Program-made: the position numbers and the translations under genes
In this document: one piece after another, positions 45,091 through 54,200 of the stretch
How the letters are laid out: every line of letters begins with the position of its first letter
Position numbering within the stretch: position 1 is the stretch's first letter
The notes under the pieces: model-generated
Databases searched by the model: none
Seen by the model: only the letters and a program-made list of their open reading frames with translations
Told to the model about the DNA's origin: nothing
Source: Photobacterium alginatilyticum
GTDB taxonomy: Bacteria; Pseudomonadota; Gammaproteobacteria; Enterobacterales; Vibrionaceae
Assembly (NCBI RefSeq): GCF_009910675.1
Contig: NZ_RSEJ01000014.1
Location: forward strand, 85,650-149,649
Direction: 5' to 3'
Length of the DNA: 64,000 nucleotides

Positions 45091-46605
45091 TTAGATGTCG
45101 TCTTCGACAGCCCAGCTCTTGGCGCACTCAACGGCACGCTTCCAGCCTCTGTAGCGGCGTTCACGTTTTTCTTCATCACCGTCTGGAACGAAGTTGCGAT
45201 CCAGTACGGCTTTGTCTTTCAGCTCGTCAATACTGCCCCAGAAACCAACAGCCAGGCCGGCCAGGTAACCTGCACCCAGTGCCGTAACTTCGGTAACAAC
45301 CGGACGGTGAACTTCGGTAGCCAGAATATCGGACTGGAACTGCATCAGGAAGTTATTGGCCACTGCGCCGCCATCGACACGAAGGGAAGCCAGGTTGATG
45401 CCGGAGTCCGTCTGCATTGCATCCAGAACATCACGGGTCTGGTAGGCTACACTCTCCAGCGTCGCACGAATAATGTGGTTGGAGTTAACACCACGGGTCA
45501 GGCCGACAATTGCGCCACGCGCATACGGGTCCCAGTATGGTGCGCCCAGACCGGTAAAGGCCGGTACCACATAGGCACCGTTGGCACTGCCCACTTTCTC
45601 GGCAAAGTATTCTGAGTCTTTGGCATCGTCCAGCAGCTTCACTTCATCGCGCAGCCACTGAATTGAAGCGCCGCCCATAAATACCGCACCCTCGAGGGCA
45701 TAAGCTACGTCACCGGTAGGGCCACAGGCCAAGGTGGTTAGCAGGCCATTGTGAGAGGTCACTTTTTCCTTGCCGGTGTTCATCAGAAGGAAACAACCTG
45801 TCCCGTAGGTGTTTTTTGCCTGGCCCGGCTCGACACACATCTGGCCGAACAGTGCGGCCTGCTGGTCACCGGCAATACCGGCAATCGGGATACGGGTACC
45901 GCCCTTACCACCAATGTTGGTCTGGCCGTACACTTCCGACGATGCCTTCACTTCCGGCATCATTGACAGCGGAATATCCATTGCCTTCAGAAGCTTCTCG
46001 TCCCATTGCATGGTGTTGATGTTGAACACCATGGTACGTGAGGCATTGGTGAAGTCAGTAACGTGGACACGTCCCTGAGTCATCTTCCAGATCAGCCAGG
46101 TATCAACGGTACCGAACAGAAGGTTACCGGCTTCGGCTTCTTCACGCGCCCCTTCGACGTTGTCCAGGATCCACTTGATCTTGGTGCCCGAGAAATAAGG
46201 GTCGACGACCAGGCCGGTATTGTCGCGAATATATTCTTCCAGCCCCTGTGCCTTAAGTGTTTCACAGGTGTCGGCGGTACGGCGGCACTGCCAGACGATA
46301 GCGTTGTATACCGGTTTACCGGTGTTTTTGTTCCACACGATAGTGGTTTCGCGCTGGTTGGTGATACCGATACCGGCTACCTGATCGGAGCGGATACCGG
46401 CCTTGGCGAGAGCTTCAACCAGTGTCGAGCTTTGGGTCGCGTAGATTTCGAGAGGATCATGCTCAACCCATCCGGCTTTTGGATAGATCTGAGTAAATTC
46501 ACGCTGTGACGAGCACACAATGTTTGCGTTGTGATCCAGCACAACGGCGCGGGAGCTGGTTGTACCTTGATCTAGTGCAACAATGTACTTTTGCTCTGTT
46601 GTCAT
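45091..46605 (-). CDS. glpK: Glycerol kinase
   Basis: Phosphorylates glycerol that enters through GlpF. The 504-aa protein starts [21 protein letters not shown], with the FGGY-kinase phosphate-binding [17 protein letters not shown] near 45, [11 protein letters not shown] near 104, [13 protein letters not shown] near 244 and [11 protein letters not shown] near 269 are conserved. GlpK ends with IIAGlc and FBP control sites in enterics; equivalent residues cannot be confirmed by eye. Starts 48 bp after glpF. Confidence 0.97.
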   Translation of the reverse strand: MTTEQKYIVALDQGTTSSRAVVLDHNANIVCSSQREFTQIYPKAGWVEHDPLEIYATQSSTLVEALAKAGIRSDQVAGIGITNQRETTIVWNKNTGKPVYNAIVWQCRRTADTCETLKAQGLEEYIRDNTGLVVDPYFSGTKIKWILDNVEGAREEAEAGNLLFGTVDTWLIWKMTQGRVHVTDFTNASRTMVFNINTMQWDEKLLKAMDIPLSMMPEVKASSEVYGQTNIGGKGGTRIPIAGIAGDQQAALFGQMCVEPGQAKNTYGTGCFLLMNTGKEKVTSHNGLLTTLACGPTGDVAYALEGAVFMGGASIQWLRDEVKLLDDAKDSEYFAEKVGSANGAYVVPAFTGLGAPYWDPYARGAIVGLTRGVNSNHIIRATLESVAYQTRDVLDAMQTDSGINLASLRVDGGAVANNFLMQFQSDILATEVHRPVVTEVTALGAGYLAGLAVGFWGSIDELKDKAVLDRNFVPDGDEEKRERRYRGWKRAVECAKSWAVEDDI

Positions 46606-46653
46606 GATGGTTTCCTCTAGTAGTAATTATATTTTAGGGTAGTAGAGAGATTT

Positions 46654-47505
46654 TTATGCTTTTGCTGCTTCGCTGTCACTTGCGCTTTCTTGCTCTTGTG
46701 CAACGGACTCAGCGTTGCCTGGCAGATAAGCACCAATGGCTTTCGGGTATAGCCAACCGCCGAAGCAGGCACCGAAGATAGGCGCCAGGATTGGAACGAT
46801 CATATAAGGGATGTCTTTGCCGCCAGTGAGTGCCATATCACCCCAGCCGGCCAGGAAGGCAAAGAATTTCGGACCGAAGTCACGCGCCGGGTTCATGGCA
46901 AAACCGGTTAGTGGACCGAGCGAGCCACCGATCACCGCGATCAGAATACCAATCATCAACGGGGCCATCGGACCGCGAGGGGCACCGTTTTTGTCATCTG
47001 TCAGGGCCAGGATGGCAAACATCAGTACGGCTGTGATAACAAACTCAACCGCAAAGGCACCACTGAAAGACAGGGCGGCATTCGGGTAGGTAGAGAAAAT
47101 ACCGGCGGTCGCCAGGCTTGCCTCACTGCCTCGAACAATTTGGTTAGTTGCTTCAAACTCTGCGAAAAGGTTGCTGTATAGGCTATAGATCAGAGCGGCG
47201 GTACAGAACGCGCCCAGTAGCTGAGCAGCAATGTAGGGTGCTACTTTGCGTTTGTCAAAGCCATGGAACAGTGCCAGGGCAATGGTGACGGCAGGGTTGA
47301 TATGGGCACCGGAGACACCAGCAGTACAATAGATGGCGATAGCGACACCTAGGCCCCACATGATGCTGATTTCCCACTGACCGAAGTTTGCACCAGTCAG
47401 TACAAGTGCTGCGACACAGCCAACACCGAAGAAAATCAATAGTCCTGTACCAATGAACTCGGCAATACATTCGCCAAGTAGCGTATGTTGTTTCGGGGTA
47501 GTCAT
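46654..47505 (-). CDS. glpF: Glycerol uptake facilitator (aquaglyceroporin)
   Basis: Six-span channel of the inner membrane for glycerol. The 283-aa protein has the two NPA boxes, SGAHINPAVTIALALF near 67 and GFAMNPARDFGPKFF near 205, with the selectivity Arg in the second. A Glu/Ser-rich tail (ESVAQEQESASDSEAAKA) is not part of the pore. First gene of glpFK; candidate GlpR operators lie upstream. Confidence 0.96.
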   Translation of the reverse strand: MTTPKQHTLLGECIAEFIGTGLLIFFGVGCVAALVLTGANFGQWEISIMWGLGVAIAIYCTAGVSGAHINPAVTIALALFHGFDKRKVAPYIAAQLLGAFCTAALIYSLYSNLFAEFEATNQIVRGSEASLATAGIFSTYPNAALSFSGAFAVEFVITAVLMFAILALTDDKNGAPRGPMAPLMIGILIAVIGGSLGPLTGFAMNPARDFGPKFFAFLAGWGDMALTGGKDIPYMIVPILAPIFGACFGGWLYPKAIGAYLPGNAESVAQEQESASDSEAAKA

Positions 47506-47570
47506 TATTCAGTCCTTTTGTCGAATGTTGTAGGGGTATTTCTTTTATCTTTCTTATTCGCTCTTAATGT

Positions 47571-47690
47571 ACTCGAACTAAACGTGATTGAAATGTTAAA
47601 GAATTAATTTTGTGCGTTCGAGCATAAAATTAGGTTCACTTTTGCGCGTTCGCGCAAACGGTTGCGGTTTTTTTGAACTCGATCGAACTA
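47571..47690. promoter_or_regulatory. Candidate GlpR operator cluster upstream of glpF
   Basis: Four TCG-centred palindromic sites occur in 120 bp: ACTCGAACT at 47571-47579, TGTGCGTTCGAGCATA at 47611-47626, the perfect TTTGCGCG-TT-CGCGCAAA at 47641-47658, and GAACTCGATCGAACTA at 47675-47690. Enterobacterial GlpR sites contain TTCG/CGAA half-sites, so repressor binding is plausible but unproven. Confidence 0.45.
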
Positions 47691-47756
47691 GCTTGGGTGC
47701 ACTGCAATTTGGTTGGTATGCTAATTCGGGTGTTTTGATTTATCTTATTGAATTGA

Positions 47757-47880
47757 AATAAAAAATCCGGCCATAAAAAGGCCGGATGTGCCATAAGGGC
47801 AAGATCTTGGATAATTCCAAGAGAGATACGATCAAGATAAAAATTAGCATGGCAACCCTGCATTAAAATAGAGTTAGATC
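47757..47880 (-). ncRNA. Candidate small RNA between glpF and zapB
   Basis: On the minus strand a perfect terminator ATCCGGCC-loop-GGCCGGAT (47787-47765) is followed by a T run. It lies upstream of the glpF control region and is not behind any minus-strand gene. About 25 nt before it is another hairpin, CTTGGA-ATTA-TCCAAG (47819-47804). A weak promoter (TTAGAA, 17 bp, TTTAAT) would give a transcript of roughly 110 nt. An ORF overlapping here has no family resemblance. Boundaries are approximate. Confidence 0.4.
47765..47787 (-). terminator. Orphan factor-independent terminator upstream of glpF
   Basis: Perfect 8-bp stem ATCCGGCC/GGCCGGAT, 7-nt loop, six T residues on the minus strand. It must end a transcript started at higher coordinates. 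Confidence 0.75.
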
Positions 47881-48149
47881 GCAATTCTAAGCATTTCGTC
47901 ACGTTGCGCTCACACACCGTCGAGCATTTGTTCAGTTACTCGGCATTATGGTGAAAAAAGCTATGCTGGACGGATGTCGGCAGGGTGGCCGGAGGGGAGT
48001 GGCTGGATTTGGCTGGGGGCAGGCAAAATAACCGTCAGAATTGTGTAAATTTCACTCATTTGTTGCAAAGCGGCGGATTTGTAGATGCTAGAAGGCGGCA
48101 GCCTCGTTAGAATAGGCGCAACAGTAATGTAAACAGAGCCTGTGGGAAA
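47881..48149. other. Intergenic region upstream of zapB
   Basis: No gene seen. The G-rich stretch at about 47975-48025 has no recognised function. The zapB promoter should lie here. Confidence 0.4.
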
Positions 48150-48171
48150 TTACCTTAACGGTTTAAGGTAA
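48150..48171. promoter_or_regulatory. Inverted repeat just upstream of zapB
   Basis: TTACCTTAA (48150-48158) and TTAAGGTAA (48163-48171) are a perfect 9-bp inverted repeat with spacer CGGT, 28 bp before the zapB ATG. It could be an operator or a leader hairpin. Confidence 0.5.
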
Positions 48172-48199
48172 AATGATAGGCGGAGATCAGGTGAACAAT

Positions 48200-48442
48200 A
48201 TGTCATTAGAAATGTTGGAAAAGCTAGAAGCCAAAGTACAGATGGCTGTTGATACAATTTCCCTGCTACAAATGGAAATTGAAGAACTAAAAGAACAAAA
48301 CGATAGCCTATCGACTGAAGCTCAAGAGCTACGCTCTGGCCGAGAAGCGCTGGAACAAGACAACGAGAAGCTACGAAATGACCACCAGGCCTGGCAGGAG
48401 CGTGTACGCAACCTGCTTGGCAAGATGGACAGCGTCGAATAA
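48200..48442 (+). CDS. zapB: Cell division protein ZapB
   Basis: Small coiled-coil protein that bundles FtsZ rings through ZapA and links to MatP. ATG 48200 gives 80 aa, [20 protein letters not shown], coiled coil throughout, the E. coli size. Nine upstream in-frame codons were excluded. Divergent from glpF, as in E. coli. Confidence 0.93.
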   Translation: MSLEMLEKLEAKVQMAVDTISLLQMEIEELKEQNDSLSTEAQELRSGREALEQDNEKLRNDHQAWQERVRNLLGKMDSVE

Positions 48443-48472
48443 AAAAACAGAGCCTTTGGGCTCTGTTTTTTT
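48443..48472 (+). terminator. zapB terminator
   Basis: AAAAACAGAGCC and GGCTCTGTTTTT pair around a short loop directly after the zapB stop. Confidence 0.85.
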
Positions 48473-48539
48473 ATCTGTCAGGGACGCGATGTAATGAAAG
48501 GCTGGCAGCCTGATGGCTCCAGCTTGTTCGTTATCCTGC

Positions 48540-49025
48540 CTACTCGATATCCAGCGGCTCGGGTGAAAGGATAACGCCCGTCGTATCGGCATAGATGTGA
48601 TCTTCCGGCAGGAAGGTGACCCCGCCAAAATTCACGGCGACATCGACTTCACCGATACCTTGCTCATCGGCACCGACCGGAATGGAAGCCATTGCCTGGA
48701 TGCCGAGTTCCATTTCGTCCAGTTCATCGACGTTGCGGACACAGCCGTAGACAATCATTCCTTCCCATTCATTGGTGGCAGCCAGCTGCGCGATATCAGC
48801 ATCAATGAGCGCACGTCTCAGTGAGCCTCCGCCGTCGATAAGCAATACACGGCCCGCACCGGGTTGTTGCAGCACATCACGAATCAGCCCGCTATCTTCA
48901 AAGCACTTAATGGTGGTTACCTGGCCGCCGAAAGAGTTTCGGCCACCATAAGAGCTGAACATTGGCTCAACAACATCGACTTGGTCGAGGTAGATATCGC
49001 ATAGTTCGGACGTATTATATTCCAT
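48540..49025 (-). CDS. rraA: Ribonuclease E inhibitor RraA
   Basis: Trimeric regulator that binds RNase E and alters mRNA decay. The 161-aa protein starts [43 protein letters not shown] near 58 and [16 protein letters not shown] near 88 are the family signature. Formerly called MenG because of its place beside menA, which also holds here. Confidence 0.94.
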   Translation of the reverse strand: MEYNTSELCDIYLDQVDVVEPMFSSYGGRNSFGGQVTTIKCFEDSGLIRDVLQQPGAGRVLLIDGGGSLRRALIDADIAQLAATNEWEGMIVYGCVRNVDELDEMELGIQAMASIPVGADEQGIGEVDVAVNFGGVTFLPEDHIYADTTGVILSPEPLDIE

Positions 49026-49187
49026 AAGTTCGCTTCTTCTTGTGGCAATTGAAAAGGGTCGGTATACAGCCTGCTGAGCATGATTCGTTGCTGATGGCTT
49101 TTTGCTAACCTGTTGAAAGTATAACTAGCTAATATGACATTGCAATAACGCCCCTCATAAAGTAGGGGCAAGTTTAGCGTGTCAGAT

Positions 49188-50099
49188 CTAGCCGGCTGCC
49201 AGCACGACACCGGCGGCGAACAGCAGGTTTGTGAGCAGCGCACATTTCACCATGGTGGCCATCATCGGGCGCAGGGCGGCTCCGTCGGTCGATTGTAGTA
49301 CCTGTTTCCCGTGCTTGAACAGCAGGGGGGCACTCAGGACGAACAGCCAGCCAAACGGCGAGTGCAGCTCAAGGGCGGCAAATAATGCCAGACAGAGTAC
49401 GCTGCCGGCCAGCAGGAACAAATGGTACTTGCGTCCCCAGTCGGGGCCCATGCGTACCGCCAGGGTAAGCTTGCCGCAGGCCCGGTCATTGTCGATATCC
49501 CGCAGGTTGTTGATATTCAATACACCAACGGCCAGCAGACCGCAGGCCGTGGCAGGCAGCATAATGACCGAGTCGATTTGTCCGGCTTGCAGGTAGTAGG
49601 TACCGGCAACGCCAAGCCAGCCAAAGAACATGAGTACCGAGAGATCGCCCAGGCCGCGGTAGCCGTAGGGCTTGTTACCGACGGTATAGGCAATGGAGGC
49701 CGCAATCGCCATCAGGCCCAGCAGCATAAAACCAAACATATCCTGGAGGTTGTTGCAGGCGATGAAGATCAGGCTCAGGCCGCTGGTGACGGTCAGCAGG
49801 ATATTTAAGATCATCGCATTGCGCATCGCTGACGGGGTTACCAGCCCGGACTGGATTGCGCGTTGTGGCCCGAGGCGGTGCTCGTTGTCCGTTCCTTTGA
49901 CGGCATCGCCATAGTCATTGGCCAGATTAGACAGGATCTGGAGTAGGAGTGCGGTCAGCAGGGCCAGGCCCGCTACTAAAGCAGAAAAACTTCCTTGCCA
50001 TCCTGCGACTGCACTTCCGCATACAATCGATGCGACGGCCAGCGGCAAGGTTTTCGGTCTTGCGGCATCCAGCCAGATTGCGAGTGAAGATGAATTCAT
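49188..50099 (-). CDS. menA: 1,4-dihydroxy-2-naphthoate polyprenyltransferase
   Basis: Integral membrane enzyme that attaches the polyprenyl tail in menaquinone synthesis. The 303-aa protein has about eight membrane spans and the first Asp-rich motif NLANDYGDAVKGTDNEHR near 57-74, a second in NNLRDIDNDRACGK near 198. ATG start MNSSSLAIWLDAARPKTLPLA is family-typical. It precedes rraA with an 160-bp gap. Confidence 0.94.
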   Translation of the reverse strand: MNSSSLAIWLDAARPKTLPLAVASIVCGSAVAGWQGSFSALVAGLALLTALLLQILSNLANDYGDAVKGTDNEHRLGPQRAIQSGLVTPSAMRNAMILNILLTVTSGLSLIFIACNNLQDMFGFMLLGLMAIAASIAYTVGNKPYGYRGLGDLSVLMFFGWLGVAGTYYLQAGQIDSVIMLPATACGLLAVGVLNINNLRDIDNDRACGKLTLAVRMGPDWGRKYHLFLLAGSVLCLALFAALELHSPFGWLFVLSAPLLFKHGKQVLQSTDGAALRPMMATMVKCALLTNLLFAAGVVLAAG

Positions 50100-50191
50100 A
50101 ATGTGCTTATTTCGGAATCAGTCGAAGGGCTATTATGGCGTATACACAGCGATGGGCAACTTTATCGGCAGATTGTTTGTTCAAGAACAAA

Positions 50192-50217
50192 AAAACGGCG
50201 CCATAAGGCACCGTTTT
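50192..50217 (-). terminator. hslVU operon terminator
   Basis: AAAACGG-GCC and GGC-CCGTTTT pair around ATAA (one internal mismatch), with T residues on the minus strand, 34 bp after hslU. Confidence 0.7.
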
Positions 50218-50250
50218 GATATAGGGGGAGAACAAATAGATTCTTCAGGC

Positions 50251-51582
50251 TTACAGGATGAAGCGGCTCAAGTCTTCGTCTTCGACCAGCTCACCGAGAC
50301 GCTCGTTGACATAGGCTTCGTCGATGATCAGCTTGTCACCCGATTTTTCGGTTGCGTCGTAGGACAGCTCTTCCATCAGGCGCTCCATGACCGTGTGCAG
50401 GCGGCGGGCACCGATGTTTTCGGTCCGTTCGTTAACCTGCCACGCGGCATCGGCCAGTTTGTTGATGCCGCTTTCGGCAAACTCAATCTCTACCGACTCG
50501 GTGGCCATCAGCGCCTTGTACTGCTCGGTCAGCGAAGCATTTGGCTCGGTCAGGATACGCTTGAAATCGCCGCTGGTAAGGGCTTCAAGCTCGACGCGGA
50601 TTGGCAGGCGACCCTGAAGCTCAGGGATCAGATCCGATGGCTTCGCCACCTGGAAGGCGCCGGAGGCAACAAACAGGATGTGATCGGTCTTGACCATACC
50701 GTGCTTGGTCGATACGGTGCTGCCTTCTACCAACGGCAGCAAGTCACGCTGGACACCCTCGCGAGACACATCCGGGCCCGATGACTCACCGCGCTTACAA
50801 ATCTTGTCGATTTCGTCGAGGAACACGATGCCGTTGTTTTCAACCGCAAAGATAGCCTGCTCTTTCAGTTCTTCCTGGTTGACCAGTTTCGCCGCTTCTT
50901 CTTCGGTCGCCGCCTTCATCGCGTCCTTGATTTTCATCTTGCGCTTTTTGGTGGTGTTACCGGCCAGGTTCTGGAACATGCCCTGAAGCTGGTTGGTCAT
51001 GTCTTCCATGCCCGGAGGGGCCATGATCTCGACACCCATCTGCGGGGCGGCAATTTCGATTTCGATCTCTTTGTCATCCAGCTTGCCTTCGCGCAGTTTC
51101 TTGCGGAAAGACTGGCGGGCCGTGGAGTTACTGTCTGCTTCTTCATTTTGGCCCCAGGCATCGCGTGCCGGCGGCAGCAGAATATCGAGAATACGGTCTT
51201 CGGCCAGTTCTTCGGCGCGGAAGCGGACTTTTTCCATCGCCTGCTGGTGGGTCATTTTCACTGCGACATCTGTCAGGTCGCGGATGATGGTTTCCACTTC
51301 CTTGCCGACATAGCCCACTTCGGTGAACTTGGTCGCTTCAACCTTGATGAAGGGGGCGTTGGCCAGTCTGGCCAGGCGGCGGGCAATTTCGGTTTTACCG
51401 ACACCGGTCGGGCCGATCATCAGAATATTTTTCGGGGTTACCTCGACACGCAGCTCTTCAGGAAGCTGCATGCGACGCCAGCGGTTACGCAGGGCAATGG
51501 CCACTGCACGCTTGGCTTTGTCTTGACCGATGATATGACGATCAAGCTCATGAACGATTTCGCGAGGAGTCATCTCAGACAT
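50251..51582 (-). CDS. hslU: ATP-dependent protease ATPase subunit HslU
   Basis: AAA+ unfoldase that feeds substrates to HslV. ATG 51582 gives 443 aa starting [20 protein letters not shown]. Walker [16 protein letters not shown] near 57-71, the long I domain (about 110-235), Walker [14 protein letters not shown] near 248, and sensor/Arg residues in [13 protein letters not shown]. The C-terminal LSRFIL inserts into HslV. Starts 10 bp after the hslV stop. Confidence 0.97.
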   Translation of the reverse strand: MSEMTPREIVHELDRHIIGQDKAKRAVAIALRNRWRRMQLPEELRVEVTPKNILMIGPTGVGKTEIARRLARLANAPFIKVEATKFTEVGYVGKEVETIIRDLTDVAVKMTHQQAMEKVRFRAEELAEDRILDILLPPARDAWGQNEEADSNSTARQSFRKKLREGKLDDKEIEIEIAAPQMGVEIMAPPGMEDMTNQLQGMFQNLAGNTTKKRKMKIKDAMKAATEEEAAKLVNQEELKEQAIFAVENNGIVFLDEIDKICKRGESSGPDVSREGVQRDLLPLVEGSTVSTKHGMVKTDHILFVASGAFQVAKPSDLIPELQGRLPIRVELEALTSGDFKRILTEPNASLTEQYKALMATESVEIEFAESGINKLADAAWQVNERTENIGARRLHTVMERLMEELSYDATEKSGDKLIIDEAYVNERLGELVEDEDLSRFIL

Positions 51583-51592
51583 TACGGCTTCC

Positions 51593-52120
51593 TTACTTGG
51601 TATCAAGCTCTTCGATGGTATGTTGGTGGTTGGTGAAGACACAGATATCACCGGCAATGTTCAGTGATTTTTCCGCAATTTCACGGGCGCTGAGATCGGT
51701 ATTCTCCAGCAGGGCTGTTGCTGCTGCCTGGGCAAAATTACCGCCTGAGCCGATGGCAATCAGATCATTTTCCGGTTGGACGACGTCACCGTTGCCGGTG
51801 ATGATCAGGGAGCCGGTTTCATCGGCTACAGCAAGAAGGGCCTCTAGCTTGCGCAGCATACGGTCGGTGCGCCAGTCTTTGGCTAGCTCGACGGCTGACT
51901 TGAGAAGATGGCCCTGGTGCATTTCCAGCTTGCGCTCAAAACGCTCGAATAGGGTGAAGGCATCAGCCGTGCCGCCGGCAAAGCCTGCTAGAACTTTGTT
52001 GTTGTATAAACGGCGCACTTTGCGAGCGTTACCTTTCATAACGGTATTGCCCAGGGAAACCTGGCCATCACCGGCGATAACGACTTTACCGTTTCGACGT
52101 ACAGATACGATAGTTGTCAC
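51593..52120 (-). CDS. hslV: ATP-dependent protease peptidase subunit HslV
   Basis: Proteasome-like peptidase ring. The 175-aa protein starts [20 protein letters not shown]; Thr2 becomes the N-terminal nucleophile after Met removal. Lys/Arg positions and [17 protein letters not shown] near 45 are conserved. First gene of the hslVU heat-shock operon; a sigma-32 promoter was not identified by eye. Confidence 0.97.
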   Translation of the reverse strand: MTTIVSVRRNGKVVIAGDGQVSLGNTVMKGNARKVRRLYNNKVLAGFAGGTADAFTLFERFERKLEMHQGHLLKSAVELAKDWRTDRMLRKLEALLAVADETGSLIITGNGDVVQPENDLIAIGSGGNFAQAAATALLENTDLSAREIAEKSLNIAGDICVFTNHQHTIEELDTK

Positions 52121-52216
52121 GGTTTTACCTCTTTGAGTCTCTCCGGCCTGTGCCGGTATCGGTATTAATGCTTATCTGGGGGTGGGAAAAGTTTTTTTCA
52201 AGGTATCGATATTGGA

Positions 52217-52247
52217 AAAAGAAAAGGATGCGGTTGCATCCTTTTTC
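52217..52247 (-). terminator. ftsN terminator
   Basis: GAAAAGGATGC and GCATCCTTTTTC flank GGTT, between ftsN and hslV, with T-rich sequence on both strands. Confidence 0.75.
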
Positions 52248-52285
52248 TTTTTTCTTATGTCGGCGGGGTGTCCTGAGCGGGGAGC

Positions 52286-52858
52286 CTATTCCCAGAACCA
52301 GATTGCGCACGGCTCGATACCGGCCCGGCGCAGCATATTGCGGTCACTCTCGGCTTTGCGCTTTTGCGGGTAAGGACCGAGGATCACCCGGTACCAGTTG
52401 CCTTTTTCTCCCTGGCTGATCTTGACCTGGCTGGTCAGGCCCTGGAAGGCGATCATAGCCTTGCGCTGTTCGGCCTGATCCTGGCTGCGGTAGGCACCAC
52501 ACTGCATCAGGTAAGGGCGGCTAGGCTTCTGCTCTTTCTTGGCCTCGACCGGGACTTCCTTGTTTTCCAGCTCCTCGATATAGCGCCATTTCTCTTCCGG
52601 TTTCGGCGGCAGCTTTTTCTCTTGCGCCTTAACGGCGGGTTTCGGCTGTGGCTTCGGCGCGGGTTTTGGCTGAACGGTTTCGGTCTGCGGAGCCGGCGTC
52701 GTTGACAGGAAATACAGGCCGTAGCCGAGTGCGCTGACCAGGCACAATGCTATCAGTGCCCATTTTATCGGGAAGCCGCCGGAGGCAGGGGCTTTACGCG
52801 TGTTACGGGCTGGCTTTTTCGGCGAGCGTCCGCGCTTTACATAATCTTTTGTGGCCAC
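52286..52858 (-). CDS. ftsN: Cell division protein FtsN
   Basis: Late divisome protein that triggers septal peptidoglycan synthesis. GTG 52858 gives 190 aa starting (V/M)ATKDYVKRGRSPKK, like E. coli FtsN's MAQRDYVRR start. One membrane segment lies at about residues 28-48, a Pro/Lys-rich linker (about 52-105) follows, and the C-terminal SPOR domain (MQCGAYRSQDQAEQRKAMI to the end) binds denuded glycan. Another GTG five codons upstream is possible. The linker is short compared with E. coli FtsN (about 320 aa). Confidence 0.88.
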   Translation of the reverse strand: MATKDYVKRGRSPKKPARNTRKAPASGGFPIKWALIALCLVSALGYGLYFLSTTPAPQTETVQPKPAPKPQPKPAVKAQEKKLPPKPEEKWRYIEELENKEVPVEAKKEQKPSRPYLMQCGAYRSQDQAEQRKAMIAFQGLTSQVKISQGEKGNWYRVILGPYPQKRKAESDRNMLRRAGIEPCAIWFWE

Positions 52859-52974
52859 AGTTAGAATAAACACAACGGGGAAAACAATTCTCGCTATGTT
52901 ACAAAGTTGCGCTGGGGCTGACTAGTGCTGGGATCAGATCTGGACGAAATGCTTGCATGTCATTGGGTGAATTT

Positions 52975-53005
52975 TGTGAGCTTATGCCCAAAACATAAGC
53001 TCACA
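52975..53005 (-). terminator. cytR terminator hairpin
   Basis: TGTGAGCTTATG and CATAAGCTCACA form a perfect 12-bp stem around CCCAAAA, 18 bp after cytR. Confidence 0.65.
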
Positions 53006-53022
53006 TTGGGACTGTGTTCCGG

Positions 53023-54027
53023 TTACTGGGCCGGTGGCGCAGCACTTTCCCGGATCACCAGCTTGGCATCGAGCAGGCGTGAGCCTGATGAGATCTCCTT
53101 GCCCTTGAGGATTTCAAGCAACATCAGCATCGACTGACGGCCGATTTCATAGCGCGGCTGAGACACGGTGGTCAGAGGCGGATCGCAGTATTCGGCAAAC
53201 TGAATGTCATCGAAGCCGACGATCGATAAATCTTGCGGTACCCGGAAACCCAGACGCTTGGCTTGCTGCATGGCTCCGATAGCCATGACATCGTTATGGC
53301 ACAACAGCGCCGTTGGTGGCTCGGGCAGGGACAGCAGGGCGGTGACGGCGCGGGCACCGGCTGCGAACGTGAAATCGCCCTTGACGGTATAGGCCGGGTT
53401 GAGTTCGACACCGGCACGACGCAATGCCTGTTGGTAGCCTTGCGATCGGAACTGGCACAGTGCTGCCGAGTCAGGCCCGGAAATTTGTGCAATGCGCTTG
53501 TGCCCCATCTGGGTCAGGTAGTTGACGGCCTCAAAGGCGGCAGTCAGGTTGTCGATATGAACGGTCGGAAGCTCAAGCTCCGGGGCAAACTCGCACGCCA
53601 TGACCATCGGCGGCAGATTTTTTTGCTCGGGTTTGCTGACATCGAACGGCAGGTCCGTGCCGAGCAGCAACATACCGTCAGCCTGCTTGGTGAAGACAAG
53701 ATTGACGAATGAGTTCTCACGGGTCTTTTGCTGACCGCTGTCGCCTAGCAGTACCAGGTAGCCATGTTCCATGGCGGCTTCCTCGATACCCCGGATAATC
53801 TCTGTAAAGTAAGGATCACAGATGTCCGGCACGATAGTGACAATGGTTTTTGATTCGTTACGACGAAGATTCCTAGCCAGCGAGTTGGGTGAGTAGCCAG
53901 CATCCATGACGGCCTGTTCAACTTTTTTTCGGGTTGAAGCCGACACTTTCTCCGGGTTCATCAAGGCACGGGAGACCGTGGCTGTTGAGACACCGGCGAG
54001 CTGGGCAACATCCTTCATTGTCGCCAT
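53023..54027 (-). CDS. cytR: LacI-family repressor CytR
   Basis: The 334-aa protein has the N-terminal helix-turn-helix MATMKDVAQLAGVSTATVSRA and hinge, then a periplasmic-binding-like effector domain (VTIVPDICDPYFTEIIRGIEE near 63). It matches E. coli CytR, which with CRP represses nucleoside uptake and catabolism and responds to cytidine; in vibrios it also affects competence and biofilm genes. Located between ftsN and priA as in E. coli. Confidence 0.93.
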   Translation of the reverse strand: MATMKDVAQLAGVSTATVSRALMNPEKVSASTRKKVEQAVMDAGYSPNSLARNLRRNESKTIVTIVPDICDPYFTEIIRGIEEAAMEHGYLVLLGDSGQQKTRENSFVNLVFTKQADGMLLLGTDLPFDVSKPEQKNLPPMVMACEFAPELELPTVHIDNLTAAFEAVNYLTQMGHKRIAQISGPDSAALCQFRSQGYQQALRRAGVELNPAYTVKGDFTFAAGARAVTALLSLPEPPTALLCHNDVMAIGAMQQAKRLGFRVPQDLSIVGFDDIQFAEYCDPPLTTVSQPRYEIGRQSMLMLLEILKGKEISSGSRLLDAKLVIRESAAPPAQ

Positions 54028-54175
54028 AATTACAGTTCCTCTCTATTTATATTTCTCTCATTATTGCCGGAGGATCATAGCCAAACCGGGCAGATACCTA
54101 TACCAGCGAGCCTACTATTGTAGGCGCTCCGCAGGGGATTAAACATGCTCGAAATAGCATAAATTACATTCAAGG

Positions 54176-54191
54176 TGTGACATGAGTCGCA
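54176..54191. promoter_or_regulatory. Candidate CRP site upstream of cytR
   Basis: TGTGA-CATGAG-TCGCA departs from TGTGA-N6-TCACA by one base. It lies about 150 bp upstream of cytR and 10 bp beyond the priA stop. CytR genes are CRP-dependent in E. coli. Confidence 0.4.
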
Positions 54192-54200
54192 TTGTTCATT

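Noticed and set aside
47636..47917. 93-codon minus-strand frame between glpF and zapB
   Set aside because: No homology or ribosome site; it crosses the terminator at 47765-47787, so translation across it is unlikely. The interval is better read as regulatory or sRNA.
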